DNA of 19,304 bases from Pseudomonadota bacterium (GCA_023432845.1 JAEZEY010000212.1:1-19304); one strand, 5' to 3'. Shown: positions 1 to 7,495, counted from the first letter of the stretch. Notes: generated by a model from the sequence alone, not told the origin. Translations and numbers: made by a program.

Positions 1-521
1 GTATGACGGTTCGACGTCACCCACAGCAGCCGCTCGCGGCGGAAGGTCTCGGCGGCGCGCTGCGACTCGCAATTGGTGACGATGGCGAGATCGATCTCGT
101 TGCCGTCGATCCGCTCCCACAGATCGACCGACGGTTCGCAAATCACCGACAGCTCGACGCCGGGATAGGCACGCGAGAACCGCGCCATGATCTCGGGCAG
201 ATAGCGGTCGGCGTAATCGTCCGGCACGCCGAGTCGCACGCGGCCGGACAGCTCTTCGTCACCGAAAGCCGCGATCGTCTCCAGGTTCAGCTTGATGATG
301 CGCCGTGCGTAATCGAGCAGGCGCTGGCCGTCCTCGGTCAGCTTGGAGGCGCGGCCATCACGCACGAACACCGCGCGGTCGAGCCGTTCTTCCAGCCGCT
401 TCATCTGCATGGATACAGCGGACTGCGTCTTGTTCACGACCTCGGCGGCTTTGGTGAAGCTGCCGGTCTCGGCGATGGCGATGAATGTCCGGAGCTGGTC
501 GGCATCGAGCAGGGCGGTCAT
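1..521 (-). CDS. LysR-family transcriptional regulator, VtlR/LsrB-like (3' end outside window)
   Basis: This is the N-terminal 173 codons of a LysR-type regulator; the gene runs off the left edge. The translation begins MTALLDADQLRTFIAIAETG and shows the winged helix-turn-helix (about residues 6-65), with the typical GSFTKAAEVVNKTQSAVSMQ region, then the start of the periplasmic-binding-protein-like effector domain (from about residue 93, RVRLGVPDDYADRYLPEIM). The ATG at 521 gives the family's normal N-terminus. The DADQLRTF start and the DNA-binding helix resemble the alphaproteobacterial VtlR/LsrB group from memory; that subgroup call is inference. In Brucella, VtlR activates small DUF1127 genes, and here a DUF1127 gene is divergently transcribed 206 bases away. 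The shared intergenic region suggests autoregulation and control of the neighbour. LysR membership is near certain, the subgroup moderately so. Confidence 0.9.
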   Translation of the reverse strand, partial: MTALLDADQLRTFIAIAETGSFTKAAEVVNKTQSAVSMQMKRLEERLDRAVFVRDGRASKLTEDGQRLLDYARRIIKLNLETIAAFGDEELSGRVRLGVPDDYADRYLPEIMARFSRAYPGVELSVICEPSVDLWERIDGNEIDLAIVTNCESQRAAETFRRERLLWVTSNRH

Positions 522-590
522 GGGCGACTCCTTGGCAGATCGCGGGATTTTGGTCCCGCCCGGTATCACATCACGGTTCCTGATCGGTCA

Positions 591-616
591 GATTAAAAAC
601 ATTCGTTTCACTAATC
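591..616. promoter_or_regulatory. Candidate LysR operator (GATTA-N16-TAATC dyad)
   Basis: GATTA at 591-595 and TAATC at 612-616 form an inverted repeat, with an inner AAAC/GTTT pair at 597-600 and 605-608. It sits between the divergent LysR and DUF1127 genes in a locally AT-rich patch. A TTGACT hexamer at 634-639 could be the -35 of the DUF1127 promoter, although no good -10 follows. If so, the dyad would be centred near -65, the classic recognition-site position of LysR activators. The repeat is seen directly; the role is inferred. Confidence 0.35.
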
Positions 617-727
617 AATACCGCAAGCGCATATTGACTGTGCCGGCAGGGAATCGGGTGCAGGAACCGGGTGGCCCGCCGGCCCGGTCAGGGCGACTAA
701 CATCCTGATCACGTGCAGGAAATGGAG

Positions 728-1093
728 ATGACCATGACGACCGCATACCCTGTTTTGCCGCTTGCCGCCGGTACCCTGGCCCGCGCCCTGGGTAACGCCC
801 TCTCGCTCGTGGTCGTCTCGGTCAAAGCCGTCGCTCGCGCCATCCGCCACCGCCGCGACGCCCGGATGCTGGCCAACCTCGATGGCCGCATGCTCGCCGA
901 CATCGGCATCACCCGTGCGGATGTGAATGACGCCTTCGCTGCGCCGCTGTGGGAAGACCCGACGGCGCTGCTCTCGGAGCGGGCCATCGAGCGCCGGATG
1001 AATCGCTCGCGATCGCGCATCGTGACCTGGGAAGGCGACAGCAAGGCCTTCCGGAGTCCGCCGACCGATCGGCCGGCACGTCAGGCGATCTAG
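728..1093 (+). CDS. DUF1127 (YjiS-like) domain protein with C-terminal extension
   Basis: The 121-residue product carries a DUF1127 core at about residues 33-70. The recognisable part is LANLDGRMLADIGITRADV, matching the family pattern of an Arg-rich helix followed by L-D-x-R-x-L-x-D-I-G-I-T-R. Residues 8-32 are mildly hydrophobic. About 50 residues follow the core, rich in Arg and Ser, which is longer than the usual 45-75 residue family members. The ATG at 728 is chosen because AGGAA lies six bases upstream; the ATG at 734 and an upstream GTG at 713 are alternatives. DUF1127 proteins are small, Arg-rich and often under LysR or stress control; several bind RNA or influence sRNA and metabolite phenotypes, but no enzymatic role is known. 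The gene is monocistronic, followed by a terminator, and divergent from a VtlR-like LysR gene. Confidence 0.85.
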   Translation: MTMTTAYPVLPLAAGTLARALGNALSLVVVSVKAVARAIRHRRDARMLANLDGRMLADIGITRADVNDAFAAPLWEDPTALLSERAIERRMNRSRSRIVTWEGDSKAFRSPPTDRPARQAI

Positions 1094-1196
1094 GACATAG
1101 CGAGTGCGCCGATCCGCGCGCTCCCGATAAACGGCCGATCCCTCTCACCGGCCGTCGATCCGATACCGCGAAAATCCCCTCTCGCGCCGGATCAAC

Positions 1197-1235
1197 AAGC
1201 GCCCGCTGGCCCCTCCGGCGGGCGCTTAAATTTTT
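1197..1235 (+). terminator. Rho-independent terminator after the DUF1127 gene
   Basis: AAGCGCCCGC (1197-1206) pairs perfectly with GCGGGCGCTT (1218-1227). The stem can extend inward by three more pairs, leaving a five-base loop, and is followed by AAATTTTT. The T-tract is on the plus strand, so it terminates the DUF1127 transcript. Confidence 0.85.
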
Positions 1236-1303
1236 GCGGAGCGTTTCCAGGCGAAGTGGAAGCCGGTTCGCCGTCCGGAAACGCGACCGAGCAAGTATCT
1301 GCC

Positions 1304-2968
1304 TCAGGGCCAGCCGGCGACCGCCATTGCCAGCAAATCGCGGCGGTCCTTGACCACGCCGATCTTCACGCCGAGCCGGCTGATGCGGACGATCTCGTTG
1401 CCGCCGAGCGCGCGGTCGCAATTCATGTGCGTCGGCGCGATGAAGAATTCGGCCTGGCTCCAATCCTGCACCCATTGCAGGCGGGCATTGGCCTCCTTCT
1501 CGAAGGGCAGGCGGTCGCCGCACACCGCGACCGTATAGCGATGCGGATGATCGCCGGTGGCGTCGATCTTCGCGATGTAGGCTTCGAGGTCGGTCACCGC
1601 TTCCGGCATGATCGTGACCCAGTAGTCGCCTTCATAGCGACCGGAGGCGCCAGGCAGCCCGCCGACCAGTGGATTGTAGAATAGATACTCATAGGGATGC
1701 AGCGCGACGAGCACGCTCGCATTCCAGCCGAATGCGGCAAGGATGGCGATCGCGGACACGCGCGCCAGCCATGGCCGCCACAGCGCGACCTGGGTCAGCG
1801 CCGCATCGAAACCGATGCCGGCCAGCACCGCGAACACCGGCACCACGAACAGGAAATGTCGCAAGCCGGTGAAAGCCGGGCCGCGATCGATCACCTGGCA
1901 TAGCACCGGAAAGATTGCGATCGTTGCCAGCAGCAGCGTTTCATTGCGTCGGCGCAGGGCGCCGGCCACTTTGCCGCCGCGCGGCCACAGCACGAAGCCC
2001 AGCGCCACAATGGCGCCGGTGAGCATGACCAGCGGCAGCTTGTAGAGCAGATAAGCGGGGATGTACCAGCGCGGCACGTTAGCCATCTCATAGACCTGGC
2101 CGTCGAGCAGCGTTCGGATCTGATAGTGGAACGCGCCGAAGTCGATGAGGCCGCGGATCGGATTGAGCGGCGATAGCGCCGACCACGGCCATGCCAGCAG
2201 CATGATGGCGTAGCCGATGAGGAACGCGGGCAGCAGCGCCGTGATCGAACGGGCCGAGAATTCGAAAGCCTCGCGCCAATTGCCGCGCCAGCGCGGCCCG
2301 CTGATGAGGATCGCAAGCCCCGCATAGCCGACCAGCAGCAGGCCGAGCACGCGAATGCCGAGCGCGCAGCCGAGGAAGACGCCGAACCAGATGACGCCGC
2401 TCCAGCGCGGCCGCGGCAGGTCGCGGCTCATGCGCAGCAGAAAGAACGTCGCCGCCATCATTGCCGCGGCGAAGGGAATGTCCTTGGTGTGATTGAAGAT
2501 CGAGCCGTACCACGGCCCGCACAGCGCCAGCGCGAGGGCGGCGATCGCGGCGGCGCGCGGCCCGGCGACCAGCCGCGCGGTCGCCCAGGCCGCAAGGATG
2601 CCGCCGATGCCGGTGAGCGCGCACAGCACATGGCGGATGGCGTAGGGCTCGATCGCCGGCAACAGGCGCTGCGTCAGCACCGCGGTGACGTCGAACAGGC
2701 CCCCGTAGAGATAGAGATTGGCGAAGTGAAACAGCGAGCGGTCTTCGAAGCCGCTGGTGTAGTAGGCGACGATCATCTCGCCGTAGCGCTGCTGCACCTC
2801 CTCGTCATTAGTAATGGCGTAGTCGCCCAAGGTGACGAAGATCAGCACCAGCAGCACCGCGAACAGTGCAATCGAGACGAGATCGTAGCGATCCGTCGCG
2901 GCGACGCGATCGCGAAAACGCGCCACGCGGGCCCTTGGGCTCCATGAGCGATCGCTAACGGCGTGCAT
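1304..2968 (-). CDS. GT-C superfamily (GT39/PMT/ArnT-like) membrane glycosyltransferase
   Basis: The 554-residue integral membrane protein has a hydrophobic segment at about residues 30-50, then an acidic motif NDEEVQQRYGE (D55, E56, E57) at the start of the first periplasmic loop. That is where GT-C glycosyltransferases place their catalytic acidic residues. About ten further hydrophobic segments follow, with NHTKD in a loop, and a soluble C-terminal tail of roughly 100 residues. Such enzymes use polyprenyl-phosphate sugars as donors at the periplasmic face to modify lipids, glycans or proteins; the substrate cannot be read from sequence. The ATG at 2968 is preferred over the in-frame upstream start at 3172 because GAGG lies eight bases before it and the extra 68 residues look non-coding. 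It is divergent from the secreted PAN-repeat gene. Confidence 0.8.
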   Translation of the reverse strand: MHAVSDRSWSPRARVARFRDRVAATDRYDLVSIALFAVLLVLIFVTLGDYAITNDEEVQQRYGEMIVAYYTSGFEDRSLFHFANLYLYGGLFDVTAVLTQRLLPAIEPYAIRHVLCALTGIGGILAAWATARLVAGPRAAAIAALALALCGPWYGSIFNHTKDIPFAAAMMAATFFLLRMSRDLPRPRWSGVIWFGVFLGCALGIRVLGLLLVGYAGLAILISGPRWRGNWREAFEFSARSITALLPAFLIGYAIMLLAWPWSALSPLNPIRGLIDFGAFHYQIRTLLDGQVYEMANVPRWYIPAYLLYKLPLVMLTGAIVALGFVLWPRGGKVAGALRRRNETLLLATIAIFPVLCQVIDRGPAFTGLRHFLFVVPVFAVLAGIGFDAALTQVALWRPWLARVSAIAILAAFGWNASVLVALHPYEYLFYNPLVGGLPGASGRYEGDYWVTIMPEAVTDLEAYIAKIDATGDHPHRYTVAVCGDRLPFEKEANARLQWVQDWSQAEFFIAPTHMNCDRALGGNEIVRISRLGVKIGVVKDRRDLLAMAVAGWP

Positions 2969-3228
2969 TTTCGAAGCCTCGGGACGCCGCGACGGCAGGT
3001 TCGCGTCTGGCCGTGCGTTGGCTCGCATGGTCCGCGAATGTCGGCAGCGGCGACAGGCGGGTACCCGGCAGGACATCCTCCCATCGTCGGAGTGAGGATT
3101 TTGTCTTGTTCCGTGGCATCTGTCATGCTGCACCTGCACGGCAACTGCAGGGCAGCGGCGGCCGGCATTCACGCGGGGCGCGGGAACGGCTGGCCGGTAT
3201 GCGATTGAGCTTCGAACCGACCGGGATT

Positions 3229-3768
3229 ATGGGGAAGGCGACCGCCCTTCTGGCCATGCTCGTCATATCGGTGGCCGCGGCCGGACCGGCGCAGGCCCAG
3301 TCCGGCTTCGACAGGCGCGGCGGCGATTATTTCAAGTTCGAGATCAAGAGCGGCGATCCGCAGGTCTGCGCCGCGCGCTGCGAACGCGATGCCCGCTGTC
3401 TGAGCTGGAGCTTTTCCTATCCGCGCACGGCCAACGCGCTGGCCACCTGCTGGCTCAAGAACAAGGTGCCGCCGCGCAACGACGATGCCTGCTGCGTTTC
3501 CGGCGTGAAGGGCGCGGGCGTTATCGAGCCGCGCCTCGGCACGACCGAGTTTTCCATCGACCGTCTCGGCGGCGACTACCGCAATTTCGAATTGCCGCCG
3601 GACGCCACCGGCGCGGCCTGCGGTGAGGCCTGCTCGGCGGACAAGCGCTGCCGCGCGTGGACTTACGTGCGGCCGGGCTACATCGGCCCGTCGGCGCGTT
3701 GTTTTTTGAAGGATCGCATCACCCGGCCGCGGCACAAGCCGTGCTGCATTTCGGGCGTGGTGAGGTAG
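3229..3768 (+). CDS. Secreted protein with two tandem PAN/apple-like domains
   Basis: The 179-residue product has a signal peptide (residues 1-24, hydrophobic core ALLAMLVISVAAAG, cleavage after AQA or AQAQ). Two similar repeats of about 84 residues follow. Each opens with DR-x-GGDY and contains six cysteines with the same spacing: C47, C51, C57, C74, C88, C89 and C131, C135, C141, C158, C172, C173. This fits the PAN_4/apple family, disulfide-stabilised modules that bind proteins or carbohydrates. The protein should be exported and oxidised in the periplasm or at the surface. The ATG at 3229 is chosen because it gives a compact signal peptide; the in-frame ATG at 3199 is possible, and neither start has a strong ribosome site. 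It is divergent from the glycosyltransferase gene. The ligand is unknown. Confidence 0.78.
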   Translation: MGKATALLAMLVISVAAAGPAQAQSGFDRRGGDYFKFEIKSGDPQVCAARCERDARCLSWSFSYPRTANALATCWLKNKVPPRNDDACCVSGVKGAGVIEPRLGTTEFSIDRLGGDYRNFELPPDATGAACGEACSADKRCRAWTYVRPGYIGPSARCFLKDRITRPRHKPCCISGVVR

Positions 3769-3773
3769 CAGGA

Positions 3774-3858
3774 GTCATTCCGGGGCGCGCGTTAGCGCGA
3801 ACCCGGAAGCCAGAAACAAGCGCGGCGTATGACGCTGGATTCCGGGTTCGGCCTTTTT
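3774..3858. repeat. Palindromic intergenic repeat, also a likely terminator
   Basis: This lies between the convergent PAN-repeat and tldD genes. Two hairpins are visible: CGCGC-GTTA-GCGCG (3786-3799), and a longer one in which 3798-3813 pairs with 3835-3850 at 15 of 16 positions (CGAACCCGGAAGCCAG against CTGGATTCCGGGTTCG). A GTCATTCCGGGG-like left edge and a GGCCTTTTTGG right edge resemble dispersed palindromes I recall from Bradyrhizobium-type genomes. TTTTT at 3854-3858 after the long stem makes it a plausible plus-strand terminator. The mobile or repeated nature is inferred because there is only one copy in the window. Confidence 0.6.
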
Positions 3859-3879
3859 GGAGCTTCCCGGACAGATCGG

Positions 3880-5301
3880 CTAGGCGGTCCCGCCCACCGT
3901 GATCCTGTCCATGCGCAGGCTTGGCTGGCCGACGCCGACCGGCACGCCCTGGCCGTTCTTGCCGCAGGTGCCGATGCCGGGATCGAGCGCGAAGTCGTTG
4001 CCGATCATGCTGATGCGATGCAGGTCGGTCGGGCCGTTGCCGATCAGCATCGCGCCTTTGACCGGCGCTGTGACCTTGCCGTTCTCGATTTTATACGCCT
4101 CGGTGCACTGGAACACGTATTTGCCCGAGGTGATGTCGACCTGGCCGCCGCCAAAGTTCACGGCATAGAGGCCGTTCTTCACCGAAGCGATGATCTCGGC
4201 CGGCTCCTTGTCCCCCGCGAGCATCGCCGTGTTGGTCATGCGCGGCATCGGCACATGGGCGTGAGATTCACGACGGCCATTGCCGGTCGGCTTCATGCCC
4301 ATCAGCCGCGCGTTCTGGCGGTCCTGCATATAGCCGACAAGGATGCCGTCCTCGATCAGCACGGTGCGGTTGGTCGGCGTGCCTTCGTCATCGATGGTGA
4401 GCGAACCGCGGCGTTGCTGCACGGTGCCGTCGTCGATGACGGTGACGCCCTTGGCGGCGACCTGCTGACCCATCAGGCCGGCAAAAGCCGAGGTCTTCTT
4501 GCGATTGAAGTCGCCCTCGAGGCCATGGCCGACAGCTTCGTGCAGCATCACGCCCGGCCAGCCGGAGGCCAGCACGACATCCATTTCGCCGGCGGGCGCG
4601 GCAACCGCGGTAAGATTGACCATGGCCTGACGCACGGCTTCGTCGACGGCGGTCTGCCACATCGACGGCTCGATGAAGCGCTCATAGCCCTCGCGGCCGC
4701 CGACTCCATAGCTGCCGGTTTCCTGACGATCGCCGTCGCCGGCAACGACCGAAACGTTGAGGCGCACCAGCGGGCGAATGTCGCGATAGCTCTCGCCGTC
4801 GGCACGCAGGATCTCGACGACCTGCCAGGTGGCGGCGATCGACGCAGTGACCTGCCGCACGCGCGGGTCCTTGGCGCGGGCATAGGCGTCGATGGTCTCG
4901 AGCAGCTTGACCTTCTGGTCGAAGGCCGGCGTGCCGAGCGGGTTCACATCGTCGTAGAGCTTGCGGTTGGTGCGGCCCGGCGGCTCGGCATATTTGCCCG
5001 AGTAGCCGCCCTTGACCGCGCGCACCGCATCGGCGGCGCGGGCGAGCGCGCCTTCCGACAGGTCGGAAGCGTGTGCATAGCCGACGGCCTCGTCCTTCAC
5101 CGCGCGCAGACCGAAGCCCTGCGTGGTGTCGTAGGTCGCCTGCTTCAGGCGGCCATTGTCGAAGGCCAGCGCCTCGGTCTGCTTGTATTCGAGGAACAAT
5201 TCGCCGTCGTCGGCGCCTTCAAGGCCGCGGCCGAGCAATTCGCGCACCTTGGCCTTGTCGAGCCCGGCGCGGTCGATCAGTGAGGAAGCGGCTGGGTCCA
5301 T
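3880..5301 (-). CDS. tldD: Metalloprotease TldD
   Basis: The 473-residue length is typical of TldD. The metal-binding motif HEAVGHGLEGDFNRK is present, with H254, E255 and H259 in the HExxxH arrangement characteristic of the TldD/TldE (PmbA) family, followed by the conserved DDGT...GSLTIDDEGTP region and a C-terminal QNARLMG segment. TldD pairs with TldE to form a heterodimeric zinc protease that digests unfolded peptides and matures modified peptides such as microcins; TldE is not in this window. The ATG at 5301 has AGGAG nine bases upstream, so the longer in-frame N-terminus reaching 5442 is not used. It ends convergently with the PAN-repeat gene and lies 94 bases downstream of the spermidine-synthase-like gene on the same strand. 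Confidence 0.95.
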   Translation of the reverse strand: MDPAASSLIDRAGLDKAKVRELLGRGLEGADDGELFLEYKQTEALAFDNGRLKQATYDTTQGFGLRAVKDEAVGYAHASDLSEGALARAADAVRAVKGGYSGKYAEPPGRTNRKLYDDVNPLGTPAFDQKVKLLETIDAYARAKDPRVRQVTASIAATWQVVEILRADGESYRDIRPLVRLNVSVVAGDGDRQETGSYGVGGREGYERFIEPSMWQTAVDEAVRQAMVNLTAVAAPAGEMDVVLASGWPGVMLHEAVGHGLEGDFNRKKTSAFAGLMGQQVAAKGVTVIDDGTVQQRRGSLTIDDEGTPTNRTVLIEDGILVGYMQDRQNARLMGMKPTGNGRRESHAHVPMPRMTNTAMLAGDKEPAEIIASVKNGLYAVNFGGGQVDITSGKYVFQCTEAYKIENGKVTAPVKGAMLIGNGPTDLHRISMIGNDFALDPGIGTCGKNGQGVPVGVGQPSLRMDRITVGGTA

Positions 5302-5395
5302 GGCCAAAAACTCCTGAGATATCCGCATGCGTGGGAGCGGGTCCCCAAGAGATAGGCACAATAAGGCGATTTGGCGAGGGTGCCGGGACGCGGCG

Positions 5396-6073
5396 CTAAC
5401 CGGCCTTGGTGGCCGTCCAGATGAAGTGTTTGGCGCCGCCATGCGGGCCGTTGGCGCGCAAGGGGAATTCCTTGACCGCGAAGCCGGTCTTCTTCAGCCG
5501 CGCCGTGAATTTCGCATCGGGCGTCGACGACCACACCGCCAGCACGCCGCCTTTGCGCAAGGCCTGATGCGCGGCGGCGAGGCCGGCCATGTCGTAGAGC
5601 GCGTCATTGGCGCTGCGGGTCAGCCCATCGGGGCCGTTATCGACATCGAGCAGGATGGCGTCATAGGCCGACTTCCTGCCGCGGATCAGTTCGCCCACGT
5701 CGGTCTCGTGAATGGAGACACGCGGATCGTCCAGACTGCCGTCGATGATATGGGCCAGCGGTCCGCGCGCCCATTTGATCACAGCCGGCACGAGTTCGGC
5801 GACCAGGACCTCGGCCGTGTCGCCGAGAACTTTCAGCGTTGCGTGCAGGGTGTAGCCCATGCCGAGGCCGCCGATCAGCACGCGCGCTTTCTCGCGCGTC
5901 TTGATGGCCTCGCAGCCGAAGGTCGCCAGTGCCTTTTCGGTGACGCTCAGATAGCTGCTCATCAGCTCCTGCTTGTCGAGCATGATGACGAATTCCTTGC
6001 CGCGCTGTTTAAGGCGCAGTTCTTTCCGGCCGCCAGGAACGGGAGCGGTATCGAGGACTTTCCAGGGGAGCAT
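5396..6073 (-). CDS. Spermidine synthase-like / class I methyltransferase-fold protein
   Basis: The 225-residue protein has an N-terminal beta region (residues 1-48, PWKVLDTAPVPGG...ELRLKQRGKEF) and a Rossmann domain whose nucleoside-binding loop is LIGGLGMGYT (residues 67-75). An acidic strand motif LLDVDNGPDGLTR follows further on. This matches short alphaproteobacterial proteins annotated as spermidine synthase. The glycine motif is GGLGMG rather than GGGDG, so true aminopropyl transfer is doubtful and a methyltransferase or related role is possible. The ATG at 6073 is chosen by fit to the family; its ribosome site (GAAAGACGA) is weak. The frame is open further upstream into AT-rich sequence that does not look coding. 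It may be co-transcribed with tldD 94 bases downstream. Confidence 0.72.
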   Translation of the reverse strand: MLPWKVLDTAPVPGGRKELRLKQRGKEFVIMLDKQELMSSYLSVTEKALATFGCEAIKTREKARVLIGGLGMGYTLHATLKVLGDTAEVLVAELVPAVIKWARGPLAHIIDGSLDDPRVSIHETDVGELIRGRKSAYDAILLDVDNGPDGLTRSANDALYDMAGLAAAHQALRKGGVLAVWSSTPDAKFTARLKKTGFAVKEFPLRANGPHGGAKHFIWTATKAG

Positions 6074-6391
6074 TCGTCTTTCGCCAGTCAATGAGCCGGC
6101 GCGCTTATGGCGCGGACCTTGGCGTTTGGCCAGCCGTTCTCGGCAACTGCCCGCCGCACTGAAAACAATCCTTCGCCTTTCGCTTTTCCGGGAAAGTCCT
6201 AAGATCGCCGACGCTGCGCCGGCTCGTGGGGGACTGCGGAAGTCGGAATACGCAATACAAGAAATACAAAAACAAGAATATGAAATGCGGAATAGGAATG
6301 TGCACTGGGAAGTAGCAGTCGAATTACAATAACGGCCAATCACGGCTGAATCCCTCGGGTCGGCGGACCGGTTCAACAGAGGGGAAATGCC
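6074..6391. other. Divergent intergenic region with an AT-rich stretch
   Basis: These 318 bases separate the minus-strand spermidine-synthase-like gene from the plus-strand TRAP receptor gene. I see no convincing gene. Bases from about 6240 to 6335 are clearly AT-rich and purine-rich on the plus strand, unlike the GC-rich surroundings. They contain three AATAC units (6247-6251, 6254-6258, 6263-6267) and two GGAAT units near 6290-6300. The region must hold both divergent promoters, but no sigma-70 pair stands out. The TRAP gene's ribosome site GAGGGGAA is at 6379-6386. Confidence 0.5.
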
Positions 6392-7480
6392 ATGAAACGT
6401 CGTCAATTCCTGAAAGCCGCCGGTGTCGGACTCGCCGGATCGGCGGTCGCCGCGCCTGCCATCGCCCAATCGTCACCCACCGTCAAATGGCGGCTCACCG
6501 CCAGCTGGCCGAAGTCGCTCGATACGCTCTACGGGGGCTGCGAGTATTTCGCCAAGCGCGTCGGTGAAATCACCGACAACAAATTCCAGATTCAGCCGTT
6601 CGCCGCCGGCGAAATCGTGCCCGGCCTGCAGGTGCTCGACGCCGTGCAGAACGGCACGGTCGAGATGGGCAACACGGCGCTCTACTACTACTTCGGCAAG
6701 AACCCGGCCTTCACCTTCGGCACGGCGCTGCCCTTCGGCCTCAATCCGCGCATGATGATTTCGTGGGTGCGCCACGGCGGCGGCGAGGAATTGCTCAACG
6801 ACCTCCTCAAGGACTTCAACTGCATCGGCTTCGCCGCCGGCAATACCGGCGCGCAGATGGGCGGCTGGTTCCGCAAGGAGATCAACACCACCGATGATCT
6901 CAAGGGACTGAAATTCCGCGTCGGCGGATTCGCCGGCATGATCCTGTCGAAGCTCGGCACGGTGCCGCAGCAGATCGCGGCCGGCGATATTTATCCGGCG
7001 CTGGAGAAGGGCACCATCGACGCCGCCGAATGGGTCGGGCCTTACGACGATGAGAAGCTCGGCTTCGTCAAAGTTGCGAAGTACTATTACTATCCGGGCT
7101 GGTGGGAAGGCTGCGGCCAGGCCCACAACATCATGAATCTGGCGAAGTGGAACGAGCTGCCGAAGCACTACCAGGCGGCGATCAACACTGCGTCCTTCGA
7201 TGCGTGGAACTGGACGCTGTCGAAATACGACGCCGTCAATCCGCCGGCTTTGTTGCGGCTGGTCGCGGCCGGCGCCCAGTTGCGCGCTTTCCCGCAGCCG
7301 GTTCTGGAGGATTGCTACAAGGCGGCCAACGGGATCTACGACGAACTGTCGAAGACCAACCCGCATTTCAAGAAGATGTACGAAAGCCTGGTGCCGTTCC
7401 GGTCGGCCTCCTACGCCTGGCTGCAAGTCGCGGAGCTCGGCTTCGACAGCTTCCAGATCAGGATGCGCGCGCGCACCTGA
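6392..7480 (+). CDS. TRAP transporter solute-binding protein (DctP family, TakP-like)
   Basis: The 362-residue periplasmic receptor starts MKRRQFLKAAGVG, a twin-arginine signal with RRxFLK, and likely cleaves after APAIA (about residue 25). The mature part is a DctP-type binding protein. R176 in GLKFRVGG is the family's carboxylate-binding arginine. Q155 (GAQMGGW) with E213 and W214 (AAEWVGPYDDEKLGF) correspond in position to the sodium and ligand site I recall from the 2-oxoacid receptor TakP, so a monocarboxylate or 2-oxoacid ligand is likely but unproven. The usual membrane partners (DctQ and DctM) are absent here, making it an orphan receptor locus. The strong SD GAGGGGAA supports the start. 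A terminator follows at once, so the gene is monocistronic. Confidence 0.9.
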   Translation: MKRRQFLKAAGVGLAGSAVAAPAIAQSSPTVKWRLTASWPKSLDTLYGGCEYFAKRVGEITDNKFQIQPFAAGEIVPGLQVLDAVQNGTVEMGNTALYYYFGKNPAFTFGTALPFGLNPRMMISWVRHGGGEELLNDLLKDFNCIGFAAGNTGAQMGGWFRKEINTTDDLKGLKFRVGGFAGMILSKLGTVPQQIAAGDIYPALEKGTIDAAEWVGPYDDEKLGFVKVAKYYYYPGWWEGCGQAHNIMNLAKWNELPKHYQAAINTASFDAWNWTLSKYDAVNPPALLRLVAAGAQLRAFPQPVLEDCYKAANGIYDELSKTNPHFKKMYESLVPFRSASYAWLQVAELGFDSFQIRMRART

Positions 7481-7495
7481 TGGCTGAATCAGAGG

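Noticed and set aside
2969..3172. 68-residue N-terminal extension of the glycosyltransferase
   Set aside because: The extra residues are Arg/Cys-rich without family resemblance, and the ATG at 2968 has a good GAGG site.
3829..5283. Plus-strand open frame opposite tldD
   Set aside because: tldD on the other strand has its metal motif and normal length; the antisense translation is His/Ala/Asp-rich without family features.
6105..6305. Minus-strand 66-codon frame with a hydrophobic, Phe-rich start
   Set aside because: The hydrophobicity comes from the AT-rich stretch; there is no ribosome site or domain, and it overlaps a likely divergent promoter region.
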